A program made the position numbers and the translations under genes. From CAYPKG01 sp964411275 (lineage in GTDB: Bacteria > Bacillota > Clostridia > Christensenellales > CAG-138): DNA of 64,000 nucleotides. The notes below the pieces were generated by a model. That model ran no database searches. It had not been told where the DNA came from and was given only the letters and a program-made list of their open reading frames with translations. This document shows, piece by piece, positions 24,004 to 34,155 of the stretch. Every line of letters begins with the position of its first letter. Positions within the stretch are counted from its first letter, which is position 1. The stretch spans positions 1-64,000 of the forward strand of contig CAYPKG010000006.1 in assembly GCA_964411275.1 (NCBI GenBank). Reading direction: 5' to 3'.

Positions 24004-25218
24004 TCAAATGCCTTCCGGCCCTTGCGACCGGTCATTCTCATCTTCAACCTCCCCGGAAACTTCCTCCTGCCTGACCCAGGAAAACGGCTCCGGCGGCTCC
24101 ACAACATTGGCTGTCGGCGGCGCTGCCGGTGGTACGTCATAAAGCCCCGCCCTCTTAGCCGCAGGCGGCTGTGCCGGCGGGGCCGCTGCGTCATAATACC
24201 CGTTGCCCGCCGGGCCGCCAGCCGGCATATCCTCTACGATAGGGCCCGCGGGATCAAAGGGCGGCGGGTTTTTCTCGTCACGGGACACCGCATCATAATA
24301 CAATACGGTGTTCAATGCCATGGCATAGGGGGTATACAGCATGGTGGCAAGGATGCTGCCGGCAAGTATCATCGTGATGCCGCTGCCAAGCTCCTCAAAC
24401 TCCCCTGCAATGACTGTGGAAATGCTCATAGCAATCCCTGCGCCGGACAGCAAGAGGGACAAGAGCCCTAACGCCAGCACCGAAATCAGGGACACGCCAA
24501 GCACCCGCCAGAACCGGCGGCCCACCAGCCGGAAGCTCTGGCCGATGGCCCTGAAGTTCAGCTTGCCTTCTGCCACCGCCGCAGGATATACAAAGGAAAG
24601 GAACATCACCGCAATGGTTTCGAGTATGGCGGACACCACTGTCACCACCACAACCACCGCTACCATCCCCCCTATTCTGGCGGCGTCAAAGCCGGGGATC
24701 ATGGAAAACGCAAAGCTTAAAGCCGTGAAGGACAGCACAACCGAAAGGACTATGGACAGGGCGATGGACAGCCCGAACATAACCAGCACGTTGGCCCAAT
24801 AGGTGCCGTAATAGCGCTTGAGCCCCTTGCCGCAGCCCCGGATCAGTTCCCCTGCTGAGCGCCCTTCGCCGCGCATCCGCCGGCCATACTCCGCATAAGC
24901 GGTTCCGCTGTACATGGGCGTGAGTAAAAACATGCTCAGCAATGCCACAAGACTCGTGAACCCCATGCCGGAAAGCATACGCAGGGCGATCTCGAAATTG
25001 CCGTGTTCATATAAGGACGCCCCGGCTTTGAATAATTCATCTATGATACCCGTCCAAGGCAGCAGCATAATGCCTGCGGGCAGGCCGGTGAGCAGCAGCG
25101 TTAGCAGCAGCATTGAGAAAAACCCGCGCTTGTATATCCTCCAAGTAATGCCGAATATCCCTTGCAGCCTCAGCGGCGACAATACAAACGGTTCGTACTT
25201 TGTATGCCTTTCTTCCAT
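24004..25218 (-). CDS. Multi-pass membrane protein of unknown function
   Basis: 404 residues with about six hydrophobic segments (starting near 33, 88, 145, 185, 237 and 275). A cytoplasmic C-terminal tail of about 90 residues is rich in Pro, Ala and Glu. The layout, with a conserved cytosolic N-terminus and paired helices, resembles membrane proteins annotated as DUF4013 or the glycerophosphodiesterase membrane domain, but I cannot place it with certainty. ATG 25218 has AGGAGG seven bases upstream. It lies 20 bases before the ACT gene and may share a transcript with it. Confidence 0.75.
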   Translation of the reverse strand: MEERHTKYEPFVLSPLRLQGIFGITWRIYKRGFFSMLLLTLLLTGLPAGIMLLPWTGIIDELFKAGASLYEHGNFEIALRMLSGMGFTSLVALLSMFLLTPMYSGTAYAEYGRRMRGEGRSAGELIRGCGKGLKRYYGTYWANVLVMFGLSIALSIVLSVVLSFTALSFAFSMIPGFDAARIGGMVAVVVVVTVVSAILETIAVMFLSFVYPAAVAEGKLNFRAIGQSFRLVGRRFWRVLGVSLISVLALGLLSLLLSGAGIAMSISTVIAGEFEELGSGITMILAGSILATMLYTPYAMALNTVLYYDAVSRDEKNPPPFDPAGPIVEDMPAGGPAGNGYYDAAAPPAQPPAAKRAGLYDVPPAAPPTANVVEPPEPFSWVRQEEVSGEVEDENDRSQGPEGI

Positions 25219-25284
25219 GTCTTATCCTCCTAAATGACCGGCCAAATCTTGCCAATCAACCATCACTGAAATTACAATAGTATA

Positions 25285-26673
25285 TCATGAAGTCCCGCCA
25301 TCGTCATCCTCTAAAAGCTGGTCCGCAATGGCATACGCCCATTGAAAGGACAGGGGCCGCTTCGCCGCCGCGTGGTCAATACAGGCGTTTTGTATCCGCT
25401 CAAAATCCTCATCCTGCCCGGAACGCAACAATATATTCTGCACAAGCTCGATAAACTCTTTGAGCTGCGGGGGTTTTAGCTCCACCACCATGGGAAACAA
25501 CGTGTCGTCCCCAGTCCGGGCGGCGGCGCACAGCAGCACGTTTTCCGGGAGATACCCTCTTAGCCCCAGGGCAGCCCGAAGCTCCGGGTACCCGGGTGCG
25601 GAGAAATCCAGCTCGTCAAGAAACAGCAAAAACCGCAGCGGCTGCCGGGAAAGCGCCTCAAGCGCCCGGCTTAAACCCTGTGCCCCCACCCCCGGTGCGA
25701 GCACGATGCGCACCTCCGGCAGTTCCCGGGCGAGAGACAGCACCTGGGTGGTTTTCCCCGCGCCGGCAGGGCCGGTGATCAGCATGTTTTTCGCCCGCTC
25801 TCCCTGCATAAAGCGGATGACATTGCGCTCCAACCGCTCCCGCTCCCGCTCATAAAGGGTAAACGCGTCCTCCGGCGGCAGCGCGCCATTTCCAAGGGTT
25901 GCAAGCACCCCGTCGGGTTGCAGCCGGAACACCCGGCTTTGTAAGAAAATGCCGCCCACGCCATAGGCGTTGTGGAAATTCCACACATCGTCCAGCAGCA
26001 CCCCCCAGTCATGATGATGCATGAGCCTATGATACATTTCCTCCAATGCCTCGTCCGCCACATAGGGTTTCCCCAACTCGTCGTTGGCATACCGCCAGCT
26101 GACCCATTCCGTCTCCCCAAGGTTGCCCGGCAAATGCGCGGAGGCTGGGACGGACGCCGGCTCCTGGGAAGGTGTGGGCAGGGGCCTATTGGTATTTCCC
26201 GTCCAAATGGCGCTGGACATTGCGCTGATGGCGTCCCGGGCCTGCCTGGGCTTTGCCTTCAGCTCCCGGTAGCGCTCGCCCACCCAGCGCTTGAGCGTGA
26301 CGCTGTTGAGGCCGTTTAGGCGGCCCAATATGGTGAGATCATAGCGCATCGCCGCGCAAACCGGCTCGTCCCACTCGTCCAGGGCGGCGCTTTTCGAGAA
26401 CTCGTTGGGTATCATCAACAGCAAATGCATGAGAAAATCCAGAAACAAATCCCCGCTGACCCGGCGGCAGCGGGCGCCGATCAGCGCGCCTGTCAGCGCG
26501 TGATAGCTATCGGTGGCAGCCCACATGTCCCCCCGCTCCAAATCCCCGATTAGCCTTCTTAGCGCCACCATGGGCGGCTGCTCCAGCAGTGGCCGCAGCA
26601 CCGTCAGCCGCTCGAAGGGAACCCTGAGCGCTACAAGCGCGTCGCTCCAGCTCATGTCCTTAAATTCTATCAT
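25285..26673 (-). CDS. AAA ATPase, DUF815-like
   Basis: 462 residues. The N-terminal half is helical and unrecognised. The C-terminal half is an AAA module: Walker A GPAGAGKTT, Walker B FLLFLDELDFS, then a sensor-like ENVLLCAAARTGDD and ELKPPQLKEFIELV. The pattern resembles DUF815 ATPases, whose role is unknown. ATG 26673 (MIEFKDMSW) is preferred because AAGGAAGGGG lies about 10 bases upstream. It is divergent from murC. Confidence 0.65.
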   Translation of the reverse strand: MIEFKDMSWSDALVALRVPFERLTVLRPLLEQPPMVALRRLIGDLERGDMWAATDSYHALTGALIGARCRRVSGDLFLDFLMHLLLMIPNEFSKSAALDEWDEPVCAAMRYDLTILGRLNGLNSVTLKRWVGERYRELKAKPRQARDAISAMSSAIWTGNTNRPLPTPSQEPASVPASAHLPGNLGETEWVSWRYANDELGKPYVADEALEEMYHRLMHHHDWGVLLDDVWNFHNAYGVGGIFLQSRVFRLQPDGVLATLGNGALPPEDAFTLYERERERLERNVIRFMQGERAKNMLITGPAGAGKTTQVLSLARELPEVRIVLAPGVGAQGLSRALEALSRQPLRFLLFLDELDFSAPGYPELRAALGLRGYLPENVLLCAAARTGDDTLFPMVVELKPPQLKEFIELVQNILLRSGQDEDFERIQNACIDHAAAKRPLSFQWAYAIADQLLEDDDGGTS

Positions 26674-26889
26674 TGCACAATGCCCCTTCCTTTTATCAAA
26701 AGGTAGAACGCCCGCATATTCCATCCGCGGCTGATTTCCTGTATCCAGTATAGTACCTGTAGGCCCCGGACTCAACCGTTTTGTGGACAGAAATGCCGCC
26801 AGAGCGTATAATAAGACACAATAATAGTCCGTGTGATCCGAAGAACGGCAAAATGATTATAATTTCATTGATATAAGGGAGGCAACAAA

Positions 26890-28251
26890 ATGGTACGGCT
26901 TGAGGACGTAAAACGGGTACATCTGGTAGGCATCGGCGGTTGCAGCATGAACGGCCTTGCCCAAATTCTTTCGGCAAAGGGATATGCCGTCACAGGATCG
27001 GACAAAAGCGAGTCCCCCTTTACCAGACGCCTTGCACAACTCGGCATCCCCTGTACCATCGGCCACCACCCGGAAAACGTGGGAGACGCCCAGCTCTTGA
27101 TCTATTCCGCCGCCATCAAGCCCGACAACCCCGAGCGCGCGGCCGCCAAGACCCTTTCGATCCCGGAGATGGAGCGTTCCGTCGCCCTGGGGCAGATCAG
27201 CGAAAAATTCCATCAGGTGGTGGGCATCGCGGGCTGTCACGGCAAAACCACAATCACATCCATGCTCGCCCTCATCGCAGAGCGGGACGCCCTGGACGCC
27301 ACGGTGCATGTGGGCGGCTACGTGGACTTCCTTTCTGGCGGCACAAGGCTGGGACAGGCGGACCTGTTTATCACGGAGGCCTGCGAGTATGTGGAAAGCT
27401 TTTTGACGCTGCGGCCTACAATCGCCCTGATCAATAACATCGATGACGATCATCTCGATTATTACCGGGACATTGAGCACATCACAGAGGCCTTCGAAAA
27501 ATTTCTCGCCCTGCTGCCGGACGACGGCGTATTCATCGGCTGCACGGACGACTTGCGGGTTCGGGAGCTTCTTAAAAAATCCCGGGTGCGCACCATGACA
27601 TATGGCATGGAGGACGCGGAGCTCACTGCCGCCAACATCGCCTATGATGAGATGGGAAGCCCCGGGTTCGATGTAGTGCTCCGGGGAGAGGCCCTGGGCC
27701 GCATAGCCTTGAACGTGCCGGGCCGCCACAATATCGTCAACGCTTTAGCGGCCACGGCGGTAGCGCTGGAATTAAAAGCGCCCTTTTCGCTGATTGCTGA
27801 GGCTCTCGCCGCGTATACCCTCATCCACCGCCGGTTTGAATACTACGGCGAGCGGGAAAATGTCAAGTATTTCCACGATTTTGCCCATCACCCGGCGGAA
27901 ATCCGGGCCACGCTGGACGGGGCAAAGCACTATCCCCATAACAAGCTCTGGTGCGTGTTCCAATGCAATAGCTACACCCGGGCAAAGACCCTGTTTACCG
28001 AACAGGTGGACTGCTTTATGGACGCGGACGAGGTGCTGGTGCCGGACATCTTTCCCGGCCGGGAAGTGGACACTGGGCTTGTCCATGCCAGGGATATGGT
28101 GGCGGGGATCAACAGCGCCACAAAGAACGCCAACTATCTCCCGACATTTGAGGAAATCCGGGAGTATCTGGATAAAAACGCGAAGCCCGGCGACCTTGTG
28201 GTGACGCTGGGCTCCGGGGACGTGTATTTGCAGACGAAGAAGTTGCTGTAG
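26890..28251 (+). CDS. murC: UDP-N-acetylmuramate--L-alanine ligase
   Basis: 453 residues, the normal MurC length. HLVGIGGCSMNGLA near residues 11-24 binds the UDP-sugar, GCHGKTTITS near 115-124 is the ATP loop, and NNIDDDHLDYY and FAHHPAEI are family motifs. It adds the first amino acid to the peptidoglycan stem in the cytoplasm. ATG 26890 follows GGGAGG. It stands alone, convergent with the hypothetical gene at 28265. The 26674-26889 spacer would hold both divergent promoters. Confidence 0.95.
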   Translation: MVRLEDVKRVHLVGIGGCSMNGLAQILSAKGYAVTGSDKSESPFTRRLAQLGIPCTIGHHPENVGDAQLLIYSAAIKPDNPERAAAKTLSIPEMERSVALGQISEKFHQVVGIAGCHGKTTITSMLALIAERDALDATVHVGGYVDFLSGGTRLGQADLFITEACEYVESFLTLRPTIALINNIDDDHLDYYRDIEHITEAFEKFLALLPDDGVFIGCTDDLRVRELLKKSRVRTMTYGMEDAELTAANIAYDEMGSPGFDVVLRGEALGRIALNVPGRHNIVNALAATAVALELKAPFSLIAEALAAYTLIHRRFEYYGERENVKYFHDFAHHPAEIRATLDGAKHYPHNKLWCVFQCNSYTRAKTLFTEQVDCFMDADEVLVPDIFPGREVDTGLVHARDMVAGINSATKNANYLPTFEEIREYLDKNAKPGDLVVTLGSGDVYLQTKKLL

Positions 28252-28264
28252 GGGCTAAGCCATT

Positions 28265-29290
28265 TTATCCCTCGCTGACGTCATCGATCAATCCGTTTAT
28301 CAGCGCGAACTCAAATAACCGGACGGGACGCACGCCGCCGTTGGGGGGGTATGTGAGGCCAATCAACCGGTCCCGGTCGGTGATCGGCGGGCGGCAGTCC
28401 TCAAACCCGCCGAAAAACGCCTGCAGCGTATCGAGATCCAGCGTCTCCTGCAAGGAGGGCGTCATGTACGCCCTGGCCTCTTCCAGCATCCCCTCGCGAA
28501 CGGCCTCGCAAAACGCCTGCAACAATGCCGGGCCGGCAAGCCCCACGGGGGGCTCCCTGGTAAAAAAGCCTGCCTCGGTTGGCTGTGCCTCAAACCCGCC
28601 GGAAAAGGGCGCGCCCTCTGGGGCTACATAGCGCCAGACGCGCTTTCGCTCGTGGCCGCACAGCGTCGGCAGGCGCTCGATGCATGTAAGGGTACCGTCG
28701 TCCCACTCCACCGCGTCGCCGGAAACCCGCAACAGCTCCTCGTACTCCCGGCTCAAAACCAGTATGGTTTGCGGCCCGTCTCCCGCCACCGCTGCCAGCC
28801 CACCCTGCTCCCAGGGGATGATGCGGCCTGTCTGGCTCGAAGAGAACGCGGTGCCGTAGATCACACGGGTGCCCTCCTCCACCGCAAGGCGCATGCCGCC
28901 CTCAAAATACATTGTGGCGACTAAGCCGTCGGCTAACTCCAGCCGGTCCACGGTGAACGGAAACGACGCAAACGGCTCTTTGGGCAATATCCCGGGGGAA
29001 AGCACCGCCTCGTATACGCCGCCCGGCCAAGCGTACACCTCCACATCGTCGCTTTGCACAGGCTCTATGAGCCCGTCGCGAAACGCCAGCTTGCGCATAA
29101 CCGGATAATAGCGCCGGATATGGTCCTCCAAGGGCATGATCGAGATGTAATAATCCCCGCTGCCGGACAGCGGAAACGCCAGATACCGCCCCTCCTCCGG
29201 GGCGCATTCCCCCGCAAGGGCGCCGTTTAATTCCACGGCGGCGGCGGTATACCGGGTGCGTAATACCAGTGAAGGCATGTACGAAAGCAT
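28265..29290 (-). CDS. Hypothetical cytoplasmic protein
   Basis: 341 residues, no signal peptide or membrane segment. The N-terminal two thirds look beta-rich, with Gly/Glu turns (SGSGDYYISIMPLEDHIRRY, VEVYAWPGGVYEAVL). The C-terminal part is helical (LLQAFCEAVREGMLEEA). I do not recognise a family. The DDV...YAWPGG region suggests a beta-sandwich. The start is ATG 29290 after AAGGGAGGGG; upstream in-frame codons have no ribosome binding site. The gene ends 13 bases from murC. Confidence 0.7.
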   Translation of the reverse strand: MLSYMPSLVLRTRYTAAAVELNGALAGECAPEEGRYLAFPLSGSGDYYISIMPLEDHIRRYYPVMRKLAFRDGLIEPVQSDDVEVYAWPGGVYEAVLSPGILPKEPFASFPFTVDRLELADGLVATMYFEGGMRLAVEEGTRVIYGTAFSSSQTGRIIPWEQGGLAAVAGDGPQTILVLSREYEELLRVSGDAVEWDDGTLTCIERLPTLCGHERKRVWRYVAPEGAPFSGGFEAQPTEAGFFTREPPVGLAGPALLQAFCEAVREGMLEEARAYMTPSLQETLDLDTLQAFFGGFEDCRPPITDRDRLIGLTYPPNGGVRPVRLFEFALINGLIDDVSEG

Positions 29291-29418
29291 CGTGCGCTCC
29301 CCTCCCTTTCGTGTTCCTTTCAGCTTATGCGCAGGGGCGCACGGATTATTCACTGTTTCTTTTTGACCCGTTGGGGTATTAGCAAATAGAAAAATGTACT
29401 GCGTAAAGGAGAACGACG

Positions 29419-30627
29419 ATGAAGAAACCTGAATTGCCTGTGAAAATCCTTCCTGGCATCCATTGGGTGGGGGCGCAGAACCCTGAGCTGCGCCGGTTTG
29501 ACGTGGTGATGGAGACACAATATGGCACCAGCTATAACGCGTATCTGGTGCAGGGGACGGAGAAAACAGCGCTCATCGATACGGTAAAGGACGGATTTCT
29601 AGAGGAAAGCCTTGGGCTTATCGCTAATATCATGGATCCCGCAAAGATCGATTATATTATACTCCAGCATACGGAGCCGGATCATTCCGGCGCGCTTAAG
29701 GCGCTGCTGGACGTGGCGGTGAACGCACAAGTGTATTGCACGAAGGCCGCAAGCCTGTACCTGCCAGCTATCGCCAACCGGGAGCTTCCCATCACGGTGG
29801 TAAAAGAAGGGGATACACTTGCGCTTGGCGGACGCACCCTTACATTTATCATGGCGCCGTTTTTGCACTGGCCGGACACCATGTTCACCTATGACGAAAG
29901 CACCGGCGCATTGTTTACCTGCGATGCGTTCGGCTGCCATTACGCTGCGGCCCAGGTGCTTGAAAGCAAAACAGACCCGGAATTCCAAGAGGCCCGCCGC
30001 TATTATTACGATTGCATCGTCAGCCCCTTCGCGCCCTATGTGACAAAGGCCATCCGGCATGTGTCGGAGCTTGGCATCAACATTTCCGCCATACTCCCCT
30101 CCCATGGCCCGGTGTTGGACAAAGACCCCATGGGCGCGGTGGCGCTGTACGCAGACTGGGCGGGAGAGCGGGTGGCTCTTACGAAGAATAAGGTGTTTGT
30201 GGGTTTCGTCAGCTGCTATGGCTATACGAAGAGGCTGGCGGAGCGGCTGACAGCTCGGCTGCAGGCGGCAGGGCTGGAGAGCGAATGCCACGATCTGGTG
30301 GAGATTGCCCCTGAGGAAGCTGTAAAGCGCATTTACGCCGCCGACGGGCTTGCCATCGGCTGCCCCACAGTAAACGCGGACGCGCTGGCGCCGGTGCATG
30401 GGCTTTTGACGGAGCTTTCTGTACCCGTCATGCGGGGCAAACGCGCCGTGGCCTTCGGCTCCTTCGGCTGGAGCGGGGAGGCGGTACCCCTTGTGGAAGC
30501 GCGTTTATCAGCCCTGGGCTGCAAGCTGTCCGCCCCCGGGGTCAAGGCCCGGTTCCAGCCGGACAAGGCGGATTTTACCGCCATCGACGGGTTGGCGGAC
30601 GCACTCATAGCGGCAATCAAAAAGTAA
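29419..30627 (+). CDS. fprA: Flavodiiron protein (FprA type)
   Basis: 402 residues. The N-terminal metallo-beta-lactamase domain carries the diiron site: H84, E86, D88 and H89 (HTEPDHSG), then a His in FLHWPD and further ligands in the CDAFGCHY and SHGPVLD blocks. The C-terminal flavodoxin domain starts near 258 (VGFVSCYGYTKRLAERL). Such proteins reduce O2 to water or NO to N2O using rubredoxin, and protect anaerobes. ATG 29419 follows AAAGGAG. Confidence 0.95.
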   Translation: MKKPELPVKILPGIHWVGAQNPELRRFDVVMETQYGTSYNAYLVQGTEKTALIDTVKDGFLEESLGLIANIMDPAKIDYIILQHTEPDHSGALKALLDVAVNAQVYCTKAASLYLPAIANRELPITVVKEGDTLALGGRTLTFIMAPFLHWPDTMFTYDESTGALFTCDAFGCHYAAAQVLESKTDPEFQEARRYYYDCIVSPFAPYVTKAIRHVSELGINISAILPSHGPVLDKDPMGAVALYADWAGERVALTKNKVFVGFVSCYGYTKRLAERLTARLQAAGLESECHDLVEIAPEEAVKRIYAADGLAIGCPTVNADALAPVHGLLTELSVPVMRGKRAVAFGSFGWSGEAVPLVEARLSALGCKLSAPGVKARFQPDKADFTAIDGLADALIAAIKK

Positions 30628-30645
30628 GAAAATAAGGTTGAATGA

Positions 30646-30676
30646 AAAAAACGGGGCAAATTGCTCCGTTTTTTTG
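30646..30676. terminator. Bidirectional terminator
   Basis: An A-run, ACGG...GCAAATTGC...CCGT and a T-run form a symmetrical hairpin between convergent fprA and pepV. Confidence 0.75.
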
Positions 30677-30722
30677 TGGGGTGCAGCCGCAGGTTAGCAA
30701 TGGATTTATCGTATACCCGCTT

Positions 30723-32099
30723 CTACATCGCCAGCTCCGCAATGGCCTGGGCGAGCATGCGGGCGTTTAGGCGGATATCGGCTATGCTCATATGCTCATC
30801 CGGCATGTGGGCCAGCATGGGCTCCCCGGGAAATTCGCAGCCAAAGGCCACGGCGTTGGGAAATGCCCGGGCATAGGTGCCCCCGCCGATGGCCATGGGT
30901 TCGGATTTCATGTCTCCCGTCTGCTCCTGATACACAGCCATGAGCGTTTTGACCAGATCGCAATCCCTGGGCACCGCATGCCCGGGCTGCACATGATGGA
31001 AGACCTGTGTAAACCCAAGAGGCGACAGCTTCCCCAGCAATCTGTCCTGGAGCCTCTCTGGGTCGCAGGAGAGCGGCCATCGGATGTCGACGACCAGCTT
31101 CAGCCCATTCTCATCCAGTCTTAAAACCCCGGGGTTCAGCGTCAGCCGCCCGCTTTCATCCGCCATGTCCAAGCCAAAGCCTTCCCCATGCAAGTCCCCG
31201 CGAAGGATGTCCGCAAGCCCCGCAAACACATGATGCCCGTCCGCCTCGGACAGCGGCAGGCTGCTTAAGAGTTTCACAAGATACAACAGCGCGCTTCGCC
31301 CTTCCTCCGGGGTAGACGCGTGAGCGCCAAGCCCCTTTACCACGATTTCAGTGCCCACACCCTCCGGCGCGCAGGTAACCTCAATCCCGTTCCATAGGGG
31401 GCAATCCTCCGGTTTCACCTGAACCGGCACCCATGCTTTCCCTATCCCCGGCACAACGTTGGCCCGTTCGCCGCAGTCGATGCGTACCCGGCTTTGAAGG
31501 GAATTGAAAAACGTCCCTTGATAAATCCCTTTCTCTGAAAACACCAGGGGATAAGTGCCGTCTGGGGAAATGGACATGGTGGGCATGGGTTCTGTCTGCT
31601 TAAACCGGTCGATACAGGCCCAGCCGCTTTCCTCGTCACAGCCCAGTATCACCTGCACCCGGCGCTTGAGCGGTATCCCCGCGTCGAGCACAGCCTTCAA
31701 GGCATACAGCGCGCACACCGCCGGGCCCTTGTCGTCCATCGTCCCCCGGCCGTATATCTTCTCGTCTTTCCTCACCCCTTCAAAAGGATCCATGGACCAG
31801 CCCGCGCCTGCGGGCACCACATCCAGATGGCACAAAACCCCCAGGCTTTCCTCCCCCGCGCCCGCCTCGGCGATGCCGATATATCCGTCCAGATCCCGGG
31901 TGGCGAAGCCAAGCTTTTCGCTTAGCTCCAGCGCGGCTGTTAGGCAGTCCTGCATGGTTTTTCCAAAGGGCAGTTTGCCCTCCGGCTCTTTTTTTACGCT
32001 GGGATAGCGAATGAGCGCCTGCAGCGACGCGATCAACTCCTCCAAATCCCTGTCGATATTTTCAAATATCTCCCGTTTCTGTGCATCGGACAGTTTCAT
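30723..32099 (-). CDS. pepV: Dipeptidase PepV-like (M20)
   Basis: 458 residues, the length of PepV dipeptidases. M20 metal ligands: His in VLCHLDVVP, Asp in RGTMDDKGP, Glu pair in GCDEESGW, Asp in SISPDGTYP. It hydrolyses dipeptides in the cytoplasm. ATG 32099 follows an AAGGAGAAAG site. A downstream gene for a YitT protein lies upstream on the same strand (35-base gap). Confidence 0.92.
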   Translation of the reverse strand: MKLSDAQKREIFENIDRDLEELIASLQALIRYPSVKKEPEGKLPFGKTMQDCLTAALELSEKLGFATRDLDGYIGIAEAGAGEESLGVLCHLDVVPAGAGWSMDPFEGVRKDEKIYGRGTMDDKGPAVCALYALKAVLDAGIPLKRRVQVILGCDEESGWACIDRFKQTEPMPTMSISPDGTYPLVFSEKGIYQGTFFNSLQSRVRIDCGERANVVPGIGKAWVPVQVKPEDCPLWNGIEVTCAPEGVGTEIVVKGLGAHASTPEEGRSALLYLVKLLSSLPLSEADGHHVFAGLADILRGDLHGEGFGLDMADESGRLTLNPGVLRLDENGLKLVVDIRWPLSCDPERLQDRLLGKLSPLGFTQVFHHVQPGHAVPRDCDLVKTLMAVYQEQTGDMKSEPMAIGGGTYARAFPNAVAFGCEFPGEPMLAHMPDEHMSIADIRLNARMLAQAIAELAM

Positions 32100-32134
32100 G
32101 GCTTTCTCCTTCCCTGATACGAAATTGGCTATAT

Positions 32135-33028
32135 TTAGTTGTTGGCGCTAAAGCCCCGCCCAAGCACCTCTCTGGTGTCGATGATGGAGAATATGGCGTG
32201 GGGGTCCTTTTCCCTCAGGATGCGGCGCAGCGTCCCAAGCTCCACCGTGCGCACGATACAATATACAAGCGTCTTGTCCTGCCCGGTATACGCGCCCTTT
32301 GCGGGGATGTAGGTGACCCCCCGGTGCAGCTTTTCAAGCACCTGGGGCGCGATTTCGTTCCAGTGATCGGAGATGATGAATACCGTCTTCGTCCGGTTCA
32401 TCCCCTGCAATACATTGTTGTACGCCACATTGGACACGAACATGGCGATCAAAGACAGCAGCATGGCGTCCAGCCCCTTCACCAGCCCCAAAAGGCCGAT
32501 GATCACCACGTTAAGCCCGGCATTGATGCTGCCCAGGGAAAAGGAAAACCGCTTGTTGAGCATCAAGGACACCACGTCCATGCCGCCCATGGACGCGCCC
32601 AAGCGGATTACCGGCGCGCCTGCGGCGCCCATCAGCGCACCGCCGAAAATCGCCGCTATGATGGGCTCGCTGACAGGTATCACAAAATCCGGCGTCAGCC
32701 CCAGCACCAATGTGAACATGCCGGTAGCAAGTATGCTGTACACTATTAGCCTGATATTGAGCAGTTTTAACCCCAACAGCATGATGGGGATATTGAGTCC
32801 CAATATGATGATCCAGCTGGGCAGGCCAAATGCATATTCGCACAGCATGGCGATACCCGTCACGCCGCCACCCGCCAGCCCAGAGGGTTGGTACAAGCCG
32901 GAAATCAACAGCGCCTGTATGGAACAGGTCAAAAGGATGACAAAGAGCGTAATCAGCTCATTCTTCCATGTAAAGCCCGGCCAGGGCTGCAGCTTCTTGC
33001 GCCCTCCGGCCTTTGTTTTAGTTTCCAT
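32135..33028 (-). CDS. YitT-family membrane protein (DUF161/DUF2179)
   Basis: 297 residues. Five or six hydrophobic segments between about 20 and 190 (SGLAGGGVTGIAML, GLASMGGMDVVSLML-type loops) are followed by a soluble C-terminal DUF2179 domain of about 85 residues. The family is of unknown transport function. I chose ATG 33028 because GAGGAGG lies six bases upstream. The gene is likely co-transcribed with pepV. Confidence 0.9.
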   Translation of the reverse strand: METKTKAGGRKKLQPWPGFTWKNELITLFVILLTCSIQALLISGLYQPSGLAGGGVTGIAMLCEYAFGLPSWIIILGLNIPIMLLGLKLLNIRLIVYSILATGMFTLVLGLTPDFVIPVSEPIIAAIFGGALMGAAGAPVIRLGASMGGMDVVSLMLNKRFSFSLGSINAGLNVVIIGLLGLVKGLDAMLLSLIAMFVSNVAYNNVLQGMNRTKTVFIISDHWNEIAPQVLEKLHRGVTYIPAKGAYTGQDKTLVYCIVRTVELGTLRRILREKDPHAIFSIIDTREVLGRGFSANN

Positions 33029-33249
33029 ATCCAACCTCCTCAGGGTTTTCTGTACCATTCTATTCTACCGCATCCGGGCATCATGAGTATACGGTGAATT
33101 CGCTGATGTGTCAAAAATCACGAAATTTACCGGATGAAACATAATGTTTAGAATTCCCATTGCTCGTTTACAGACCGTCCATGGTTTTTTGTGTCGGATT
33201 GTGGTACGGTAAATTTTATGATATCCATTGCGACAGGAGAAGCGGCTGT

Positions 33250-33969
33250 ATGAGAAAAACCTTTAGGATCATCGTATTATTGGCGCTGGCGGTGGCACTG
33301 GCGATAGCGGCCCTGCTGCTTGCGGGGGTATTGCCCCTGCCGCATAAAGCAAAGCGGCTGATGGAACGGCTTGACCCCCCGTCACACCCGGCAAGCGCGG
33401 AGCTTCTAAACCGGGGAGTGCTCATCGACCCGGGCCACGGCGGCTTTGACGTGGGCGCGCTGGGAGCCTCAGGCGCGGAGGAGGACAAGCTTAACCTCGC
33501 TGTGGCAATCCTGCTCAAAGACGAACTGGAAGCGCGGGACGTTCCCGCCACCCTCCTGCGGCAGGACGGTGGCGCGCTGGGGGAAACCAAGGAAGAGGAT
33601 ATGGAATTTAGGGCGAATGCCATCCGGGAAAGCAATGCCGTGGTGTTCGTCAGCATTCATATGAACAGCTTCCCCTCGGACGCCAGCGTCCATGGCCCCC
33701 AGACCATATTCAATACGGACTCCAAGATTGGCCGGGATTTTGCCGAGAGTATGCAGCCGTATCTGGACGGGCTCACCGGCACCTCCCGAAAGCCCATGGA
33801 GCAGCAGCTCAAGGTGCTTTCCGCAGCGGAAGGGCATATGCCCGGCGTGCTCATCGAATGCGGGTTTTTGACAAACGAGAAGGAGGAGCAAAACTTGAGC
33901 TCACCGGCGTATCAAAAAAAGCTGGCATCCGCCATCGCCGACGGGCTTTTGGCCTATTGCGATCAATAA
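33250..33969 (+). CDS. cwlD: N-acetylmuramoyl-L-alanine amidase, CwlD-like
   Basis: 239 residues. An N-terminal membrane anchor (about 5-27) precedes an Amidase_3 domain: zinc His in IDPGHGGFD, Glu in GAEEDKLNL, His in SIHMNSF, and the catalytic Glu in LIECGFLTN. CwlD removes stem peptides in spore cortex so that muramic lactam can form. The small size with membrane anchor fits CwlD, though a vegetative amidase is possible. ATG 33250 follows AGGAGA. It lies upstream of the SpoIID-type gene but with its own spacer. Confidence 0.8.
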   Translation: MRKTFRIIVLLALAVALAIAALLLAGVLPLPHKAKRLMERLDPPSHPASAELLNRGVLIDPGHGGFDVGALGASGAEEDKLNLAVAILLKDELEARDVPATLLRQDGGALGETKEEDMEFRANAIRESNAVVFVSIHMNSFPSDASVHGPQTIFNTDSKIGRDFAESMQPYLDGLTGTSRKPMEQQLKVLSAAEGHMPGVLIECGFLTNEKEEQNLSSPAYQKKLASAIADGLLAYCDQ

Positions 33970-34056
33970 TATAAATGTAAACTTTTTATACGCAGCCGCG
34001 CATGAAAGGTTGAGATCCCATTCATCTGTGAACAAAAAAAGAAAAAAGCCCGGTTT

Positions 34057-34087
34057 TTGACACAAATGGGCGGAACTTTGGTACAAT
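34057..34087 (+). promoter_or_regulatory. Extended -10 promoter of the SpoIID-type gene
   Basis: TTGACA at 34057-34062 and TACAAT at 34082-34087, preceded by TGG (extended -10). The spacer is 19 bases, longer than ideal, which the extended -10 may offset. Confidence 0.5.
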
Positions 34088-34155
34088 GTGAATAGCTATA
34101 TTCATAAAACTGTAAAGAACATTCGGACAGGCCATCACTAAAAGGGGTACAAAAC

